Assembly (NCBI RefSeq): GCF_005871165.1
Contig: NZ_SWKP01000006.1
Location: 324,001-388,000, forward strand
Origin: Maricaulis alexandrii
GTDB taxonomy: Bacteria; Pseudomonadota; Alphaproteobacteria; Caulobacterales; Maricaulaceae
Reading direction: 5' to 3'
Length of the DNA: 64,000 nucleotides
How positions within the stretch are numbered: the first letter of the stretch is position 1; every line of letters starts with the position of its first letter. The translations under genes and the position numbers were made by a program. Positions 40,161-49,386 of this stretch are shown here, piece by piece. The notes beneath the pieces are model-generated. The model was not told the origin of the DNA. It was given only the letters and a program-made list of their open reading frames with translations, and did not search any database.

Positions 40161-40660
40161 CCCATCCGCGCGTCGAACCCGCGCTCATCCAGCCGGGCTT
40201 CAAAGGCCCGGGCTGCGGCAAACAGATCAACACCGATCTCGTCAAACAAGTCCCGGTACACGGCACTGGCCCGCTCCATATAGGCGGCGATCCGGTCAGC
40301 CTCTTCCCGGCCGGCCGCCGTCAAACGCAGCGGTTTGCGCCGGGCATCGTCCGGATCCTGGCCGCGTTCGACATAGCCTAGCTTCTCCAGCAGTTTTTCG
40401 GTCTTGATGACGCCGGCATGCGTGACCCCGAGCCGCGGTGCGATCTCGGTCACGGTCAGGTCGGCGCGCGCCAGGAGGGAAATGAAGGAGAAAGCCCGCA
40501 AGGGTGCCTGGATACCGGCCCGTTCAGCGGCCGGACCGCCCTCTTCCACAAGACGATCGACAATCTGCCCGAGGAGCAGGCCGAGAAAGCCCGGGGCCAT
40601 CGCGCCATGAATGAGCGTGTCCACGTCTGTTTTTCCGGATCGTTCCGCGGGGTCTGACAT
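40157..40660 (-). CDS. MarR-family transcriptional regulator
   Basis: 167 aa from the ATG at 40660 (AAGG 6 bases upstream); the adjacent ATG at 40663 is an alternative, and the open frame to 40750 runs through the divergent gene's start. The winged helix (about residues 55-125) contains LLARADLTVTEIAPRLGVTH, AGVIKTEKLLEKLGYVERG and the wing DPDDARRKPLRLTAAG. Divergent from the S41 peptidase gene, with a perfect inverted repeat between them. Confidence 0.88.
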   Translation of the reverse strand: MSDPAERSGKTDVDTLIHGAMAPGFLGLLLGQIVDRLVEEGGPAAERAGIQAPLRAFSFISLLARADLTVTEIAPRLGVTHAGVIKTEKLLEKLGYVERGQDPDDARRKPLRLTAAGREEADRIAAYMERASAVYRDLFDEIGVDLFAAARAFEARLDERGFDARMG

Positions 40661-40688
40661 CATCACCTTGCCTTGCTTCGCACATTCC

Positions 40689-40712
40689 GTTACCAGTAAC
40701 GTAACTGGTAAC
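40689..40712. promoter_or_regulatory. Inverted-repeat operator for the MarR-type regulator
   Basis: GTTACCAGT (40689-40697) and ACTGGTAAC (40704-40712) are perfect 9-base arms around a 6-base spacer. The site lies in the 77-base gap between the divergent marR-type and S41 genes, 29 bases from the regulator start and 26 from the peptidase start. It probably controls both. Confidence 0.7.
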
Positions 40713-40737
40713 ATATAATCAAAACACGGTTTGTCCG

Positions 40738-42069
40738 ATGATGAAAGCACTCACATCTCTTCTCGCCCTCGGCCTCCTCGCCGCGACCCCGGCAACCCAG
40801 GCCCAAAGCGCTCAAACGGACAGCCTGTCCGCGGACCAAGTGGCGGCTGATCTGCAGGAATGGGAGAACTGGCTCTTCGCCACCCATCCCGATCCCGACT
40901 TCTCCATGGATGTCCATGCCGTCCAGGCGCGGTTCGAAGCCCTGCGCAACACGGTTGAGGGACGATACACGCGCCGCGAGGCCTGGCTGGTGATGGCCCG
41001 CCTCAACCCGATGTTCGGGGACGGTCATATCACCCTGCGCCTGCCGGGTGCGGACTATCAGGCCTATCTCGATACGGGCGGTGCCGAATTCACCCTGCCG
41101 GTCGAGCTGACGCCGCACGGGCTGGTCATTGCCGAAACCGTGGCAGACACGTCGCAGTTTGATCCCGGTAGCCGGATCCTGGCCATCAACGGGCTGGCGG
41201 TCGCCCCGCTTCTCGACGATGCCCTGTCCCGCATTCACGGTGATAGTGACGGCTTGCGCCGCCACCTGCTGGAGACCCGCTTCTCTCAGTATCTGTGGGC
41301 GCTCACCGGCGGGGCTGACAGCTGGACGCTGGATGTCACCTGTCCGGACGGGTCGCAGCAGACGATCCGGCTCGACCCGTCCCGCGATGTCGCGGCTGTG
41401 GACCCCGCCACATCCAGTCTGGAATTCCGGGACAATGCCGCCGTGCTGACGCTGAACTCCTTCATGCCGGACCAGACCCCGGATTTCTATGAGTTCGTCG
41501 ATGAGGCCTTCGCCGAAATCGACGCGCGCGGCACGGACATCCTGGTCATCGATATCAGCGAAAACGGCGGCGGCGCCCACATGCTGTCGGACCATTTGCT
41601 CAACTATCTCACCACCGAGCGCCACACCCCACTCTCGGCGGTCACAGCGCGGATCACGCCGGAGAACCAGGCCCTGATCCCGGGCTCGGAAGTCGGCCAA
41701 ATCGTCTCCATGCCCTTCGCGCAATGGGTGGAACCGCCGGCCGACTGGCCGCACCGGTTCGACGGGCGTTTCGCCTTCCTGGTGGGCGCTGGCAGCTATT
41801 CCCAGTCCATTGTGCTGGCCGCCACGGTCCAGGATTTCGGCATCGCGCCGGTGGCGGGCCCCGGTACGGAAGGCCGTGCCAATTCCACCGGCCAGGTCCA
41901 GCTTCACCCTCTGGCTGAAACCGGACTGGAAGCCGTCGCCCCGATCTATGTCTTCACCCGGGCTTCAGGTGATATCTCCAACGCGCCGATCATCCCGGAC
42001 ATTCCGCTAAACGGGACACGAGAGGAACAGGTCGAGGCGTTGATCGACATCCTCCGGACCCAGCCCTAG
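40738..42069 (+). CDS. Secreted S41-family peptidase
   Basis: 443 aa with a signal peptide (ALTSLLALGLLAATPATQA). The C-terminal half resembles tail-specific (S41) proteases: ILVIDISENGGGAHMLSDHL and the likely nucleophile region LVGAGSYSQSIVLAATVQDF, with the expected G-S-x-S arrangement. A PDZ-like segment (GLVIAETVADTSQFDPGSRI, LAINGLAV) precedes it. Close to S41 proteins of unknown substrate rather than to CtpA. A second ATG at 40741 is possible. It ends 4 bases inside the convergent CPBP gene. Confidence 0.82.
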   Translation: MMKALTSLLALGLLAATPATQAQSAQTDSLSADQVAADLQEWENWLFATHPDPDFSMDVHAVQARFEALRNTVEGRYTRREAWLVMARLNPMFGDGHITLRLPGADYQAYLDTGGAEFTLPVELTPHGLVIAETVADTSQFDPGSRILAINGLAVAPLLDDALSRIHGDSDGLRRHLLETRFSQYLWALTGGADSWTLDVTCPDGSQQTIRLDPSRDVAAVDPATSSLEFRDNAAVLTLNSFMPDQTPDFYEFVDEAFAEIDARGTDILVIDISENGGGAHMLSDHLLNYLTTERHTPLSAVTARITPENQALIPGSEVGQIVSMPFAQWVEPPADWPHRFDGRFAFLVGAGSYSQSIVLAATVQDFGIAPVAGPGTEGRANSTGQVQLHPLAETGLEAVAPIYVFTRASGDISNAPIIPDIPLNGTREEQVEALIDILRTQP

Positions 42070-42815
42070 GAGCCTGGAGACAGTCCGGAAACACCAAGGG
42101 CACCGATCACGACACCAAGGGCATTATTGGTCATATGGGCCGCTATGGCGGGCCAGATCGACCCGGTCCGCCAGTACAGCCAGCACAGGACCAGCGCCAT
42201 CAAGGCTGCCGATATCGCTTGCGGAGGGAGGATGTGCATGACCCCGAACATGACCGAGGACAGGCCGGCGGCCAGCCAGACGGGCCGGTGTCCGCTCATC
42301 CATTTGAACAGGAAACCCCTGAAAAAGACCTCTTCGACGACCGGTGTCACAACAAGGGTCGTGACCAGATAAAGTCCGGCCATCCAGACAGTTTGCCCGG
42401 CCCCGAAGATAAAAGGGTCCGGCATGAAGTCAGCCCAGCCAGGCAAGCTCCACCGGATCATGCGGGCCAGCCCCAACCGAAAAAGAAACAGAACCAGCGC
42501 GACACAGATTGCGAGCGCGATCCAGATTCCGGCCACCGGGCGCAGGCCGACGGCCGCCCATCCTAGCCGTTTCGGCCAAAGAGCCAGCAGGACCAGCACA
42601 CCGATCAGGGCCACAGCCTTGATCCATTGCCCGGCGAGCAGGACATGGACTGGCAGACGCGGTCCATTGCCGAGATAGGCCTCCATGCCGACGGTCTGGC
42701 GGACCAGTTCCATATGCCCCCAGCTGAGACCGGTATAGAGTGTCATCGCTGCGGCCAGAACACCGGCCCCGTGCCAGAACCGCCAGGGTGATTGAAAATC
42801 TGTTGTCCGGGACAT
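42066..42815 (-). CDS. CPBP-family intramembrane metalloprotease
   Basis: 249 aa from the ATG at 42815 (GGAGAGGG 4-11 bases upstream); the open frame to 42902 adds a Pro-rich stretch without support. About seven membrane helices. The three CPBP motifs are present: EEVFFRGFLF, FGVMHILPP and HMTNNALG. Family members include CAAX prenyl proteases and bacteriocin-immunity proteins. No bacteriocin gene is visible nearby. Confidence 0.88.
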   Translation of the reverse strand: MSRTTDFQSPWRFWHGAGVLAAAMTLYTGLSWGHMELVRQTVGMEAYLGNGPRLPVHVLLAGQWIKAVALIGVLVLLALWPKRLGWAAVGLRPVAGIWIALAICVALVLFLFRLGLARMIRWSLPGWADFMPDPFIFGAGQTVWMAGLYLVTTLVVTPVVEEVFFRGFLFKWMSGHRPVWLAAGLSSVMFGVMHILPPQAISAALMALVLCWLYWRTGSIWPAIAAHMTNNALGVVIGALGVSGLSPGS

Positions 42816-42905
42816 GGCCCTCTCCTGTTGCGAACCTGGAGAGGCTGGCCGGGGCGCACCGGGTGCGCCATCGACAGATGTTGGCAATGTGTCAGTCGAC
42901 ACATG

Positions 42906-43583
42906 TCAGTCGTCGAGCAAGCCCCACGCTTCTGCCAGTGCGCGCACTTGTGTCCGGCGCTGAATACCGATTTTCAGATAAAGTTCGGAATTATAGGTGC
43001 GGACGGTTGTCGGCGAGAGATTGAGCTCGCGGGCAATATCCTTGTCCGTCAGTCCCTGGGCCAAAAGGCGCAACAACGCCGTTTCTCGCGAGGTCAGCAA
43101 GGGAGCGTCGGACGGCACGCCTTCTCTTGTGGCTGGCCGTCGTGAAATTGACAGGATGGCCTGACTATGACGGCCGAAGCGGACACGATAGCCCAGCCCC
43201 GGCGTAATCTGTTCCGACCAGAAGGGCGGCAATTCAAACTGGCGATTCGCAACATGAAGGACCTGCCGCGAGGGCGCGAACACCCCGATTCCACGACGCT
43301 CCCGGATCTCGATGGAACCGGAGCACTGATCGGCCAGCCCTTCCTGGATATCTTTCCGAGCCAGCCACCAGCGTTTCGGTGACTGTCTGAGCAGAACTGC
43401 CCAGAAAACAAGGGCCGGCACCAAGACGATCCACATGGAGCTGAAGAAACCGGCCGGGTCCACCAGAAGCGACCAAAGCCCGTAAAAAAGGCCCGGAAAA
43501 ACAAACACAACGAGCAGGAAAACAGCGAAGGCCTGGCGGGACTGCCAGGCCTTCAATTCTCGCCGCTCGTCGTCGGTCAGCAT
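42906..43583 (-). CDS. Membrane-tethered LuxR-type transcriptional regulator
   Basis: 225 aa. Two membrane helices at the N-terminus (residues ~18-40 and ~48-66) precede a cytoplasmic linker and a C-terminal LuxR/NarL helix-turn-helix (~160-220): LTSRETALLRLLAQGLTDKD, IARELNLSPTTVRTYNSELY. No receiver or ligand-binding domain is recognisable. Its ATG abuts the stop of ettA, so the two are probably co-transcribed. Signal and targets unknown. Confidence 0.82.
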   Translation of the reverse strand: MLTDDERRELKAWQSRQAFAVFLLVVFVFPGLFYGLWSLLVDPAGFFSSMWIVLVPALVFWAVLLRQSPKRWWLARKDIQEGLADQCSGSIEIRERRGIGVFAPSRQVLHVANRQFELPPFWSEQITPGLGYRVRFGRHSQAILSISRRPATREGVPSDAPLLTSRETALLRLLAQGLTDKDIARELNLSPTTVRTYNSELYLKIGIQRRTQVRALAEAWGLLDD

Positions 43584-45251
43584 CTACCGCGCGAATTTCT
43601 GGAACTTGATGCGCTTGGGCATGTCGGCATCGGGGCCGAGGCGGCGCTTCTTGTCTTCCATGTAGTCGTGGAAATTGCCTTCGAACCATTCCACATGGCT
43701 GTCGCCTTCAAAGGCGAGGATGTGGGTGGCCAGACGGTCGAGGAAGAAGCGGTCGTGCGAGATGACCACGGCGCAGCCCGGATAGACTTCCAGGGCCTGT
43801 TCCAGGGCCGCCAGCGTTTCCACGTCCAGATCGTTGGTCGGTTCGTCGAGCAGGAGGAGGTTGCCGCCGGTCTGCAGCGTCTTGGCCAGGTGGACGCGGT
43901 TGCGCTCACCACCGGACAGGAGACCGACCTTTTTCTGCTGGTTGCCGCCCTTGAAGTTGAAGGCGCCGACATAGGCGCGGCTCGGGACTTCCTTGCCGCC
44001 CAGATCGATCATGTCATGACCGCCGGAGATTTCCTCCCAGACGGTCTTGTTCGGATCGAGCGCATCGCGCGACTGGTCGACATAGGAGAGCTTCACGGTC
44101 TCGCCGAGGCGGATCGTGCCCTCATCCGGCGTGTCCTGGCCGGTGATCATCTTGAACAGGGTGGACTTGCCCGCCCCGTTCGGACCGATCACGCCGACCA
44201 CACCGCCCGGCGGGAGCTTGAAGGAAAGGCCATCAATGAGGAGCTTGTCCTCGAAGCCCTTCTTGAGGTTCTCCACTTCCACGACAACACCGCCCAGGCG
44301 CGGGCCCGGCGGGATGTTGATCTGGGCGTGGTTGATTTCACGCTTCTCGGCGCTCTCACGCAGTTCCTCATAGGATTTGATACGCGCCTTGGACTTGGAC
44401 TGACGGGCTTTCGGAGAGGAGCGGATCCATTCCAGCTCGCGGGCCAGCGCCTTGTCCTTGGACGAGGCTTCGCGGTCTTCCTGGGCCATGCGCTTGGCTT
44501 TCTGTTCCAGCCAGGCCGAATAACCGCCCTCATAAGGCACACCCCGGCCGCGATCGAGTTCGAGCGTCCAGGTGGTGATGCTGTCGAGGAAGTAACGGTC
44601 GTGGGTCACGACCAGAACGGCGCCTTCGAACTTCTCCAGATAGGTCTGCAGCCAGTGCACGCTTTCCGCGTCCAGGTGGTTGGTCGGTTCGTCGAGCAGC
44701 AGCATGTGCGGTTCGGACAGAAGCAGGCGGCACAGGGCCACACGGCGGCGCTCACCACCGGACAGGTCCGTCACACCCCAATCGGAGGGCGGGCAGCGCA
44801 GGGCCGTCATCGCCATCTCGATCTTGCTGTCAATGTCCCACGCGTCCTGATTGTCGATCTGCTCCTGCAGCTCGGTCATCTCGGCCATCAGCTCGTCGGT
44901 GTATTCTTCCGCCAACTGCATGGAAACAGCGTTGAATTTCTCGACCAGCTGCTTCTGCTCGGAGCCCTCGATCACGTTTTCCCAGACCGTCTTGGACTCG
45001 TCGAGAACCGGTTCCTGCGGCAGATAGCCGACCTTCACACCCTTCTCGGCCCAGGCTTCACCGGTGAATTCGGTGTCCATGCCAGCCATGATCTTCAGCA
45101 GGGTGGACTTACCGGCACCGTTGACGCCGACAACACCGATCTTGGCGTCCGGCAGGAAGTGCAGGGAAATGTCCTGGAAGACCGGCTTGGCAGCGCCCGG
45201 ATAGGTCTTCGACAGCTTGTCCATGTGATAGACGTATTTGTAAGCCGACAT
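43584..45251 (-). CDS. ettA: Energy-dependent translational throttle protein EttA (ABC-F)
   Basis: Ribosome-binding ABC-F ATPase that gates entry into elongation according to ATP/ADP ratio. 555 aa, the same length as E. coli EttA. Two ABC domains: Walker A GVNGAGKSTLLKIM and GPNGAGKSTLFKMI, signatures LSGGERRRVALCRLLL and LSGGERNRVHLAKTL, Walker B LLLDEPTNHLD and LLLDEPTNDLD. The arm and linker between them (SSPKARQSKSKARIKSYEEL) are typical of EttA. Confidence 0.96.
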   Translation of the reverse strand: MSAYKYVYHMDKLSKTYPGAAKPVFQDISLHFLPDAKIGVVGVNGAGKSTLLKIMAGMDTEFTGEAWAEKGVKVGYLPQEPVLDESKTVWENVIEGSEQKQLVEKFNAVSMQLAEEYTDELMAEMTELQEQIDNQDAWDIDSKIEMAMTALRCPPSDWGVTDLSGGERRRVALCRLLLSEPHMLLLDEPTNHLDAESVHWLQTYLEKFEGAVLVVTHDRYFLDSITTWTLELDRGRGVPYEGGYSAWLEQKAKRMAQEDREASSKDKALARELEWIRSSPKARQSKSKARIKSYEELRESAEKREINHAQINIPPGPRLGGVVVEVENLKKGFEDKLLIDGLSFKLPPGGVVGVIGPNGAGKSTLFKMITGQDTPDEGTIRLGETVKLSYVDQSRDALDPNKTVWEEISGGHDMIDLGGKEVPSRAYVGAFNFKGGNQQKKVGLLSGGERNRVHLAKTLQTGGNLLLLDEPTNDLDVETLAALEQALEVYPGCAVVISHDRFFLDRLATHILAFEGDSHVEWFEGNFHDYMEDKKRRLGPDADMPKRIKFQKFAR

Positions 45252-45419
45252 GGTGGAGAGGCTCTCTTTGTCCTTGGGGGGAAATCTGAACGGCCCCGTC
45301 TAGCGGAGACAGGCCGCAAGGGCAATCGGCATGGGGAGTATACGCGTCAGAGGAGAGTTAACTTTGACGCGCAGATCGCGCATTTTAATGAAACGGCTCA
45401 CAGCTTTGGGGGAAGCAGG

Positions 45420-46088
45420 GTGATCGAGGGGATTTTCAGCAGCTTCATGGCCTGGCTCACCAGTCACGCCACGCTCTACTGGCTCAGCTGGGCCGGTGTG
45501 GTCCTGGCGCTCGCCGGGGTGACGGCCCTGGTCTGGTCCCTGCTCTCGGTGGTGCGCGATTTCGACGAGGCGCACCTGATCCGCCAGCAGCGCGGACCGA
45601 AGGCGATCCGGGCCAAGACGATCCGGCGCAATATCGCCAAGTTCGAGGCCTATGCCGGACATGCGGTCCGCACGATCGCCCTGCGCACGAGCGGTCTTAT
45701 CCTCGTGGGCATCGGCCTGCCGGGCCTGATCCTCGCCCTGATCGCCTGGAACCAGCCCTGGTTCATCCCGAACGAGGCCGTCCTGCTGGTCGACGGCGCC
45801 CCGGCCAGCGCCCATGACCAATCGGTCGGCCAGTTGGGCATTTTCATCCTCGACCAGGCCCTGCGCGGCGGTCTGAGCGATGTGTTCGAAGTGTTCGGCC
45901 TGCAGCTCTCCGCCTTCCAGAACAATCCGGAGAACATCCTCTTCTCCAGCTTCACCCTGGGCTATCGCCTGATCTGCGGCCTGGTGGTGGCGTCGATCCT
46001 CTATGTGATCGGGCGCATCGTGCTGGGCTATCGCAATCTCAATGCGGCAATCGCGGAATTGAAGGCGGAGCTGGAAACGGCGAGTTAG
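45420..46088 (+). CDS. Membrane protein of unknown function
   Basis: 222 aa from the GTG at 45420 (GGGGGAAG 7-14 bases upstream); an in-frame ATG at 45447 is the alternative. Three membrane helices are visible: WLSWAGVVLALAGVTALVWS, GLILVGIGLPGLILALIAW and LICGLVVASILYVIGRIVLG. Between the first two is a basic loop (LIRQQRGPKAIRAKTIRR). The last ~20 residues form a short coiled coil. No family recognised. Divergent from ettA. Confidence 0.7.
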   Translation: MIEGIFSSFMAWLTSHATLYWLSWAGVVLALAGVTALVWSLLSVVRDFDEAHLIRQQRGPKAIRAKTIRRNIAKFEAYAGHAVRTIALRTSGLILVGIGLPGLILALIAWNQPWFIPNEAVLLVDGAPASAHDQSVGQLGIFILDQALRGGLSDVFEVFGLQLSAFQNNPENILFSSFTLGYRLICGLVVASILYVIGRIVLGYRNLNAAIAELKAELETAS

Positions 46089-46094
46089 ATTTAA

Positions 46095-46118
46095 CCTCCC
46101 CCATCAAGGGGAAGGAGG
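46095..46118. repeat. Imperfect palindromic repeat unit
   Basis: CCTCCCCCATC followed by AAGGGGAAGGAGG forms an imperfect hairpin. The same core (CCCC-x2-CAAGGGGAAGGAGG) recurs at about 48,628-48,649, on the other side of the S9 peptidase gene. This looks like a dispersed REP-type element; it may also end the upstream transcript. Confidence 0.55.
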
Positions 46119-46204
46119 ACCTTACAGGCGAAACACACCCTCGCCCCTCCCCTTCGGTCCGGTCGGGCGCTAGTTTCCCCAGCAGTTCAGTTCGGGGTGC
46201 CCAG

Positions 46205-48454
46205 ATGAAATATGTCCTTCTTGCCGTCACCGGTCTTGCTCTTGCCGCCTGCCAGCCCAGTGCCACGCCGGAGCCGGAGACCGAGACCGGTCCGGCACTG
46301 ACTGTGGAGCGGGTCTATGCCAGCCCCTCCCTGACCGGATCGGCGCCGCGCAATCTGGGCTTCTCGCCGGACGGGACACGGGTGACCTTCCTGCGGCCGA
46401 AAGAAGAGGACGCGAACGTCCTGGACCTGTGGGCGATGGATATCGAGGGCGGCGAGCCCTATCGCCTCGTCGACAGCCGGGTGCTGGCGCCGGAGGAGCG
46501 CGAGCTGTCCGAAGCCGCGCGCCAGCTGCGCGAACGGGCCCGGGTTCGGGGCAGCGGCATTGTCTCGTATCAGTGGGACAGCCAGGGCGAGGCCATTCTG
46601 GTGCCGCTGGACGGCGATGTCTTCCATGTCGAGGTGGAGAGTGGCCGCGCCCGGCGCCTGATGGAAACCGAGGCCTATGAGACCAATGCCCGCATCTCCC
46701 CGCGCGGGAATTTCGTCTCCTTCATCCGCGAGCAGAATCTCTACGAGATCGACCTGGTGACCGGGGCCGAGCGGGCCCTGACCACCGAGGGCGGTGATCT
46801 CATTTCCTGGGGCATGGCCGAATTCGTGGCGCAGGAAGAACTGGGCCGCCGGACCGGATACTGGTGGTCGCCGACCGAGCAATACATCGCCCTGGCCCGC
46901 GTCGATGAGAGCCCGGTCGACAATATCCAGCGCATGGAAATCGCCGCCGATGGCTCGGCCACCGTGGTCGACCAGCGCTATCCGCGCGCCGGCACGGACA
47001 ATGCCATTGTCGAACTCTTCATCCTGGACCGGGACACGGGCGGGACTGTCCAGGTCGAGCTGGCCGACACGGATGACATCTACCTGGCCCGCGTGAACTG
47101 GTCGCGCGATGGCGGCACCGCCTATGTCCAGGTCCTCAACCGGATGCAGAATGAGCTGACCATCCTGGCCGTCGACCCGGCCACGGGCGAAAGCTCGGTC
47201 TGGCTGGAAGAGACGACGGATGTCTGGATCAACCTCACCAATGATTTCCGCGCCCTGCCCGATGGCAGCGTGATCTGGACCAGTGAGGACACGCCCGGCG
47301 GTTATCGCCATATCCAGCACCGCGCCGCCGATGGCAGCCTGATCACCCAGGTCACGCGCGGCGCCTGGCTGGTCAATGAGATCGACGCCGTCGATAGCGA
47401 AAACGGGCTGGTCTATTTCACCGGCTGGATGGACACGCCGCTGGAACGTCACGCCTATGTCGTGCCGCTGGACGGCTCGTCCGCACCGACGCGCATCACC
47501 GAGGGCGAAGGTCGCTGGTCGGTCAGCTATAATCGCGGCGCGACCGCCTTCATCGGCACCTATAATGACAGCGACACCCCCTCCCAGACCGCGCTCTATG
47601 ACCGGGATGGCGAACGTATCCGCTGGATCGAGGAGAATGCCGTCGTCGAGGGCCATCCCTATTTCGACTATGCCGACGACCATATCGTCCCGCAATTCGG
47701 CACGCTGACCGCGGCCGACGGCACCGAGCTGCACTACCAGCTCTACCTGCCGGCCGATTTCGACCCGAACCGGCAATACCCGGCGATCCAGTATCTCTAT
47801 GGCGGCCCGCACTCCCAGCAAGTGCATCGTGGCTGGCAGGGCTTCCGCCCGCAGCTCTTTGCCCAGCGCGGCTATGTCTATTTCACCATCGACAATCGCG
47901 GCGCCTGGAATCGCGGCCGCGAGTTCGAAAGCCATCTCCAGCGCCGCATGGGCTCGGTCGAGGTGGAGGACCAGCTGGTCGGACTGGACTATCTGAAAAG
48001 CCTCGACTTCGTGGATGAGGACCGCGTCGGCATCTGGGGCTGGTCCTATGGCGGCTACATGACGCTGATGACCACGCTGCAGGCGCCCGGGGCCTATGCC
48101 GCCGGCGTGTCCGGTGCCCCGGTCACCGACTGGGCGCTCTATGACACCGCCTATACCGAGCGCTACATGGATCATCCGGACGCCAATTTCGAGGGCTATG
48201 AAGCCTCTTCCGTCTTTGCCCATCTGGAGAATTACGAGACCCCGCTCCTGCTGATCCACGGCATGGCCGACGACAATGTCATCTTCGCCAATTCCGTCCG
48301 CCTCTATGCGGAGATGCAGGAACGCCGCTTCCAGTTCGAAATGATGACCTATCCCGGCCAGCGCCACGGCATCCGCGGCGAAGACCGCTCGGTGCAGCTC
48401 TGGACAATGATCCTGGATTACTTTGATCGTCAGCTGGGGAATGAGGCGGAGTAG
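46205..48454 (+). CDS. DPP-IV-like S9 prolyl oligopeptidase, lipoprotein
   Basis: 749 aa, predicted lipoprotein (lipobox LAAC, Cys16). Residues ~35-490 form the DPP-IV beta-propeller, including the substrate-binding EE motif in VAQEELGRRTGYWWSP. Residues ~500-749 are the alpha/beta hydrolase with catalytic Ser614 (GWSYGGYM), Asp689 (GMADDNV) and His721 (GQRHG). It releases N-terminal X-Pro dipeptides if it follows its family. It probably acts at the cell envelope. Confidence 0.93.
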   Translation: MKYVLLAVTGLALAACQPSATPEPETETGPALTVERVYASPSLTGSAPRNLGFSPDGTRVTFLRPKEEDANVLDLWAMDIEGGEPYRLVDSRVLAPEERELSEAARQLRERARVRGSGIVSYQWDSQGEAILVPLDGDVFHVEVESGRARRLMETEAYETNARISPRGNFVSFIREQNLYEIDLVTGAERALTTEGGDLISWGMAEFVAQEELGRRTGYWWSPTEQYIALARVDESPVDNIQRMEIAADGSATVVDQRYPRAGTDNAIVELFILDRDTGGTVQVELADTDDIYLARVNWSRDGGTAYVQVLNRMQNELTILAVDPATGESSVWLEETTDVWINLTNDFRALPDGSVIWTSEDTPGGYRHIQHRAADGSLITQVTRGAWLVNEIDAVDSENGLVYFTGWMDTPLERHAYVVPLDGSSAPTRITEGEGRWSVSYNRGATAFIGTYNDSDTPSQTALYDRDGERIRWIEENAVVEGHPYFDYADDHIVPQFGTLTAADGTELHYQLYLPADFDPNRQYPAIQYLYGGPHSQQVHRGWQGFRPQLFAQRGYVYFTIDNRGAWNRGREFESHLQRRMGSVEVEDQLVGLDYLKSLDFVDEDRVGIWGWSYGGYMTLMTTLQAPGAYAAGVSGAPVTDWALYDTAYTERYMDHPDANFEGYEASSVFAHLENYETPLLLIHGMADDNVIFANSVRLYAEMQERRFQFEMMTYPGQRHGIRGEDRSVQLWTMILDYFDRQLGNEAE

Positions 48455-48510
48455 GGTTTTCCGGGTCCGCTAACGCGGACGCCCTCCAATTCGGTTCAGC
48501 AGGACTTCTT

Positions 48511-48650
48511 CTCCTCGCCCTTGATGGGCGAGGGGGACCGCGCACATGCGCGGTGGAGTGGGTGACTGTCTGAGAACAGAAAGCGCAAAGCGCTTTCACC
48601 CCTTCCGCCGGGCATTCGCCCGGCACCTTCCCCGTCAAGGGGAAGGAGGG
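48511..48650. repeat. Mosaic of five consecutive hairpins (REP-like element)
   Basis: Five inverted repeats follow one another: CCTCGCCC/GGGCGAGG (48513-48533), ACCGCGCA/TGCGCGGT (48537-48554), AAAGCG/CGCTTT (about 48,579-48,597), GCCGGGC/GCCCGGC (about 48,607-48,624) and CCTTCCCC/GGGGAAGG (about 48,628-48,647). There is no coding potential. It separates two convergent genes and could stop transcription from both sides. Confidence 0.65.
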
Positions 48651-48660
48651 CGCCGCGCTT

Positions 48661-49386
48661 CTAGAACACCACCCAGCGGTCCGCTTCGGCGCGCATGCGG
48701 TGGCGGCGGTCCTGCCAGTCCGGCATCAGGCTTTCGACCACGCGCCAATAGGCGGGGGAGTGGTTGGGTTGGACGAGGTGGGCGGCCTCGTGGGCGCAGA
48801 CATAGTCAATCAGGTCTTCCGGGAAGCCCATCAGGCGCCAGTTGAGACGGATGGTGGCATCCGAGGCGCAGGAGCCCCAGCGGCGTTTCTGGTCGCGGAT
48901 GATGACCTTGCGGACCGGGCGGGAAAGCCGGTCGGCATAGGCCTCCACCTTGGGCGCCATCAGCGCTTCACCCTCGCGCTTGTAGAAGCGCTGCAGGGCG
49001 GATTTCAGCGTGCGCTCGCGCAGCTCGCCGGTCAGGGTCGGGTCGGCCTTGATCACCAGGCGCTCTTCCTCGCGGCGCACCGTTGTGCGTACGCCCTCAC
49101 CGCGGATATCCAGGGTCAGCTCGCCGCCCAGCCAAGGCAGGCTTTCGCCGCTTTCCAGGGCCAGCTCACGGGGCGCGGGACGATTGGACCAGTCCGCCAG
49201 TTTGGTGAGGATCCAGCCCGCCTTGCTCTCCAGCGCCCGGCCGATCTCGCGTTCGGAGACCCGCATCGGCGCGGTGACCGAGAGGCCGTCGCGGGAAATG
49301 GAAAAGCCGATCGTGCGGCGGCGCGACCGTTTCAGCGTGAAGGCAATCTCCTGCCCCGCCAGAATGATCGTGCGCGCCTGGCTCAC
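48661..49386 (-). CDS. YgjP-type M48-like zinc metallopeptidase
   Basis: 241 aa, DUF45/YgjP family. The C-terminal metallopeptidase domain has DQKRRWGSCASDATIRLNWR, the zinc motif HEAAH (YVCAHEAAHLVQPNHSPAYW) and the family segment SLMPDWQDRRHRMR. The N-terminal half begins with a beta-rich domain (TIILAGQEIAFTLKRSRRRT). These proteins often sit near type I restriction systems as bacterial homologues of the WSS1/SprT peptidases, but none is present here. Its start overlaps the msrC stop by 4 bases. Confidence 0.9.
   Translation of the reverse strand: MSQARTIILAGQEIAFTLKRSRRRTIGFSISRDGLSVTAPMRVSEREIGRALESKAGWILTKLADWSNRPAPRELALESGESLPWLGGELTLDIRGEGVRTTVRREEERLVIKADPTLTGELRERTLKSALQRFYKREGEALMAPKVEAYADRLSRPVRKVIIRDQKRRWGSCASDATIRLNWRLMGFPEDLIDYVCAHEAAHLVQPNHSPAYWRVVESLMPDWQDRRHRMRAEADRWVVF

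Noticed and set aside
43668-45419. Long plus-strand frame leading into the 45420 membrane protein
   Set aside because: This part is antisense to ettA; the real gene begins at the GTG at 45420 after the ettA start.
46187-48367. 726-codon minus-strand open frame
   Set aside because: Opposite the S9 peptidase gene whose catalytic triad is intact.
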